From: CAZZCU01 sp964652825 | GTDB lineage: Bacteria; Bdellovibrionota_B; Oligoflexia; Oligoflexales; CAZZCU01 | Reading direction: 5' to 3' | NCBI GenBank assembly: GCA_964652825.1 | Contig: CAZZCU010000058.1 | Location: 1 to 6,589, forward strand | DNA: 6,589 nucleotides | Shown: positions 6,280-6,589 of the stretch, piece after piece | Layout of the letters: each line of letters opens with the position of its first letter | Position numbering within the stretch: the first letter of the stretch is position 1 | Notes under the pieces: model-generated | Told to the model about the DNA's origin: nothing | What the model saw: the letters and a program-made list of their open reading frames with translations, nothing else | The model's database searches: none | Position numbers and translations under genes: made by a program

Positions 6280-6567
6280 ATGAAAATTAAACCATTGCAA
6301 GATCGTATTTTAGTGAAACGTTTGGCTGGCGAAGAAAAAACCGCTAGCGGGATTATCATTCCTGACAATGCCAAGGAAAAACCAATGGAGGGCAAAGTTA
6401 TTGCCGTTGGTAATGGCAAAGTTTTGAACGACGGTAAAGTGCACAAGCCGGATGTTAAAGCCGGAGATAAAGTGTTGTTTGGTAAATATGCCGGCACGGA
6501 AGTGAAAATTGATGGCGAGGAGCATTTGATTCTTCGCGAAGACGATATTCTCGGTGTTATTGAGTAA
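6280..6567 (+). CDS. groES: Co-chaperonin GroES (10 kDa chaperonin)
   Basis: Forms the heptameric lid that closes the GroEL cavity during ATP-driven protein folding in the cytosol. The 95-residue product is full length for GroES. It begins MKIKPLQDRILVKR and continues into the mobile loop around residues 17-34 (EEKTASGIIIPDNAKEKP) with the hydrophobic III tripeptide that docks into GroEL. Then come GKVIAVGNGK, the core GDKVLFGKYAGTEVKIDGEEH, and the C-terminal ILREDDILGVIE strand. It lies 27 bases after fabI. No CIRCE inverted repeat (TTAGCACTC/GAGTGCTAA) is present upstream. This gap cannot hold a complete promoter, so transcription must come from fabI read-through or a promoter inside the fabI 3' end. 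Confidence 0.97.
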   Translation: MKIKPLQDRILVKRLAGEEKTASGIIIPDNAKEKPMEGKVIAVGNGKVLNDGKVHKPDVKAGDKVLFGKYAGTEVKIDGEEHLILREDDILGVIE

Positions 6568-6585
6568 ATCAGATAATTAGATATT

Positions 6586-6589
6586 GGAG
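6586..6589 (+). promoter_or_regulatory. Likely Shine-Dalgarno of the next gene, presumably groEL
   Basis: The window stops at GGAG, 19 bases after the groES stop codon. groEL follows groES in most bacteria with similar spacing. The gene itself is not visible, so this is inference from context. Confidence 0.4.

Noticed and set aside
1..6589. CRISPR array, tRNA, rRNA, prophage or transposase
   Set aside because: No direct-repeat array, no recognisable structural RNA sequence, and no transposase or phage protein in any frame.

Overview
This 6.6 kb window comes from a draft bacterial assembly. A run of exactly 100 N at 4138-4237 looks like a scaffold join of unknown true size. The genes are mostly housekeeping. 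The organism is probably Gram-negative: there is a lipoprotein-like protein with a c-type haem motif, a proteobacterial-style IspA, and FabI as enoyl reductase. The haem-motif protein resembles families I associate with Myxococcota/Bdellovibrionota, while the FabI and PurN variants also recall the PVC group, so I leave the phylum open.

Layout. Positions 1-2386 hold a tight leftward operon, fmt > purN > ispA. It encodes Met-tRNA formyltransferase, phosphoribosylglycinamide formyltransferase and a farnesyl-diphosphate-type prenyl synthase. fmt and purN overlap by ATGA, purN and ispA are 10 bases apart, and ispA runs off the left edge. Positions 2387-2594 are a divergent intergenic region containing a perfect 32-bp inverted repeat with a 7-base loop. 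Its sequence matches a dispersed repeat type that often gives rise to spurious peptides in annotation. Positions 2595-4127 encode a complete glycerol kinase (glpK) reading rightward. The N gap follows. Positions 4238-5238 hold a leftward gene, its C-terminus lost in the gap, for an exported, probably lipid-anchored protein with one CxxCH motif and no known function. Positions 5239-5424 form a second divergent intergenic region, with a near-ideal extended -10 promoter for the leftward gene, a small hairpin, and a plausible sigma70-type promoter for the rightward pair. Positions 5425-6567 hold fabI and, 27 bases later, groES; the window ends in what looks like the Shine-Dalgarno sequence of the next gene, presumably groEL.

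Functional links. fmt and purN encode related enzymes that both consume N10-formyltetrahydrofolate, so their coupling ties initiator-tRNA formylation to purine synthesis. fabI and groES are close enough to share a transcript, and no CIRCE heat-shock operator is visible before groES. I see no CRISPR array, complete mobile element, tRNA or rRNA, and no convincing evidence of a new multi-gene system. The points most worth a second look are the palindrome in the glpK leader, the haem-motif lipoprotein cut by the gap, and the fabI-groES arrangement.
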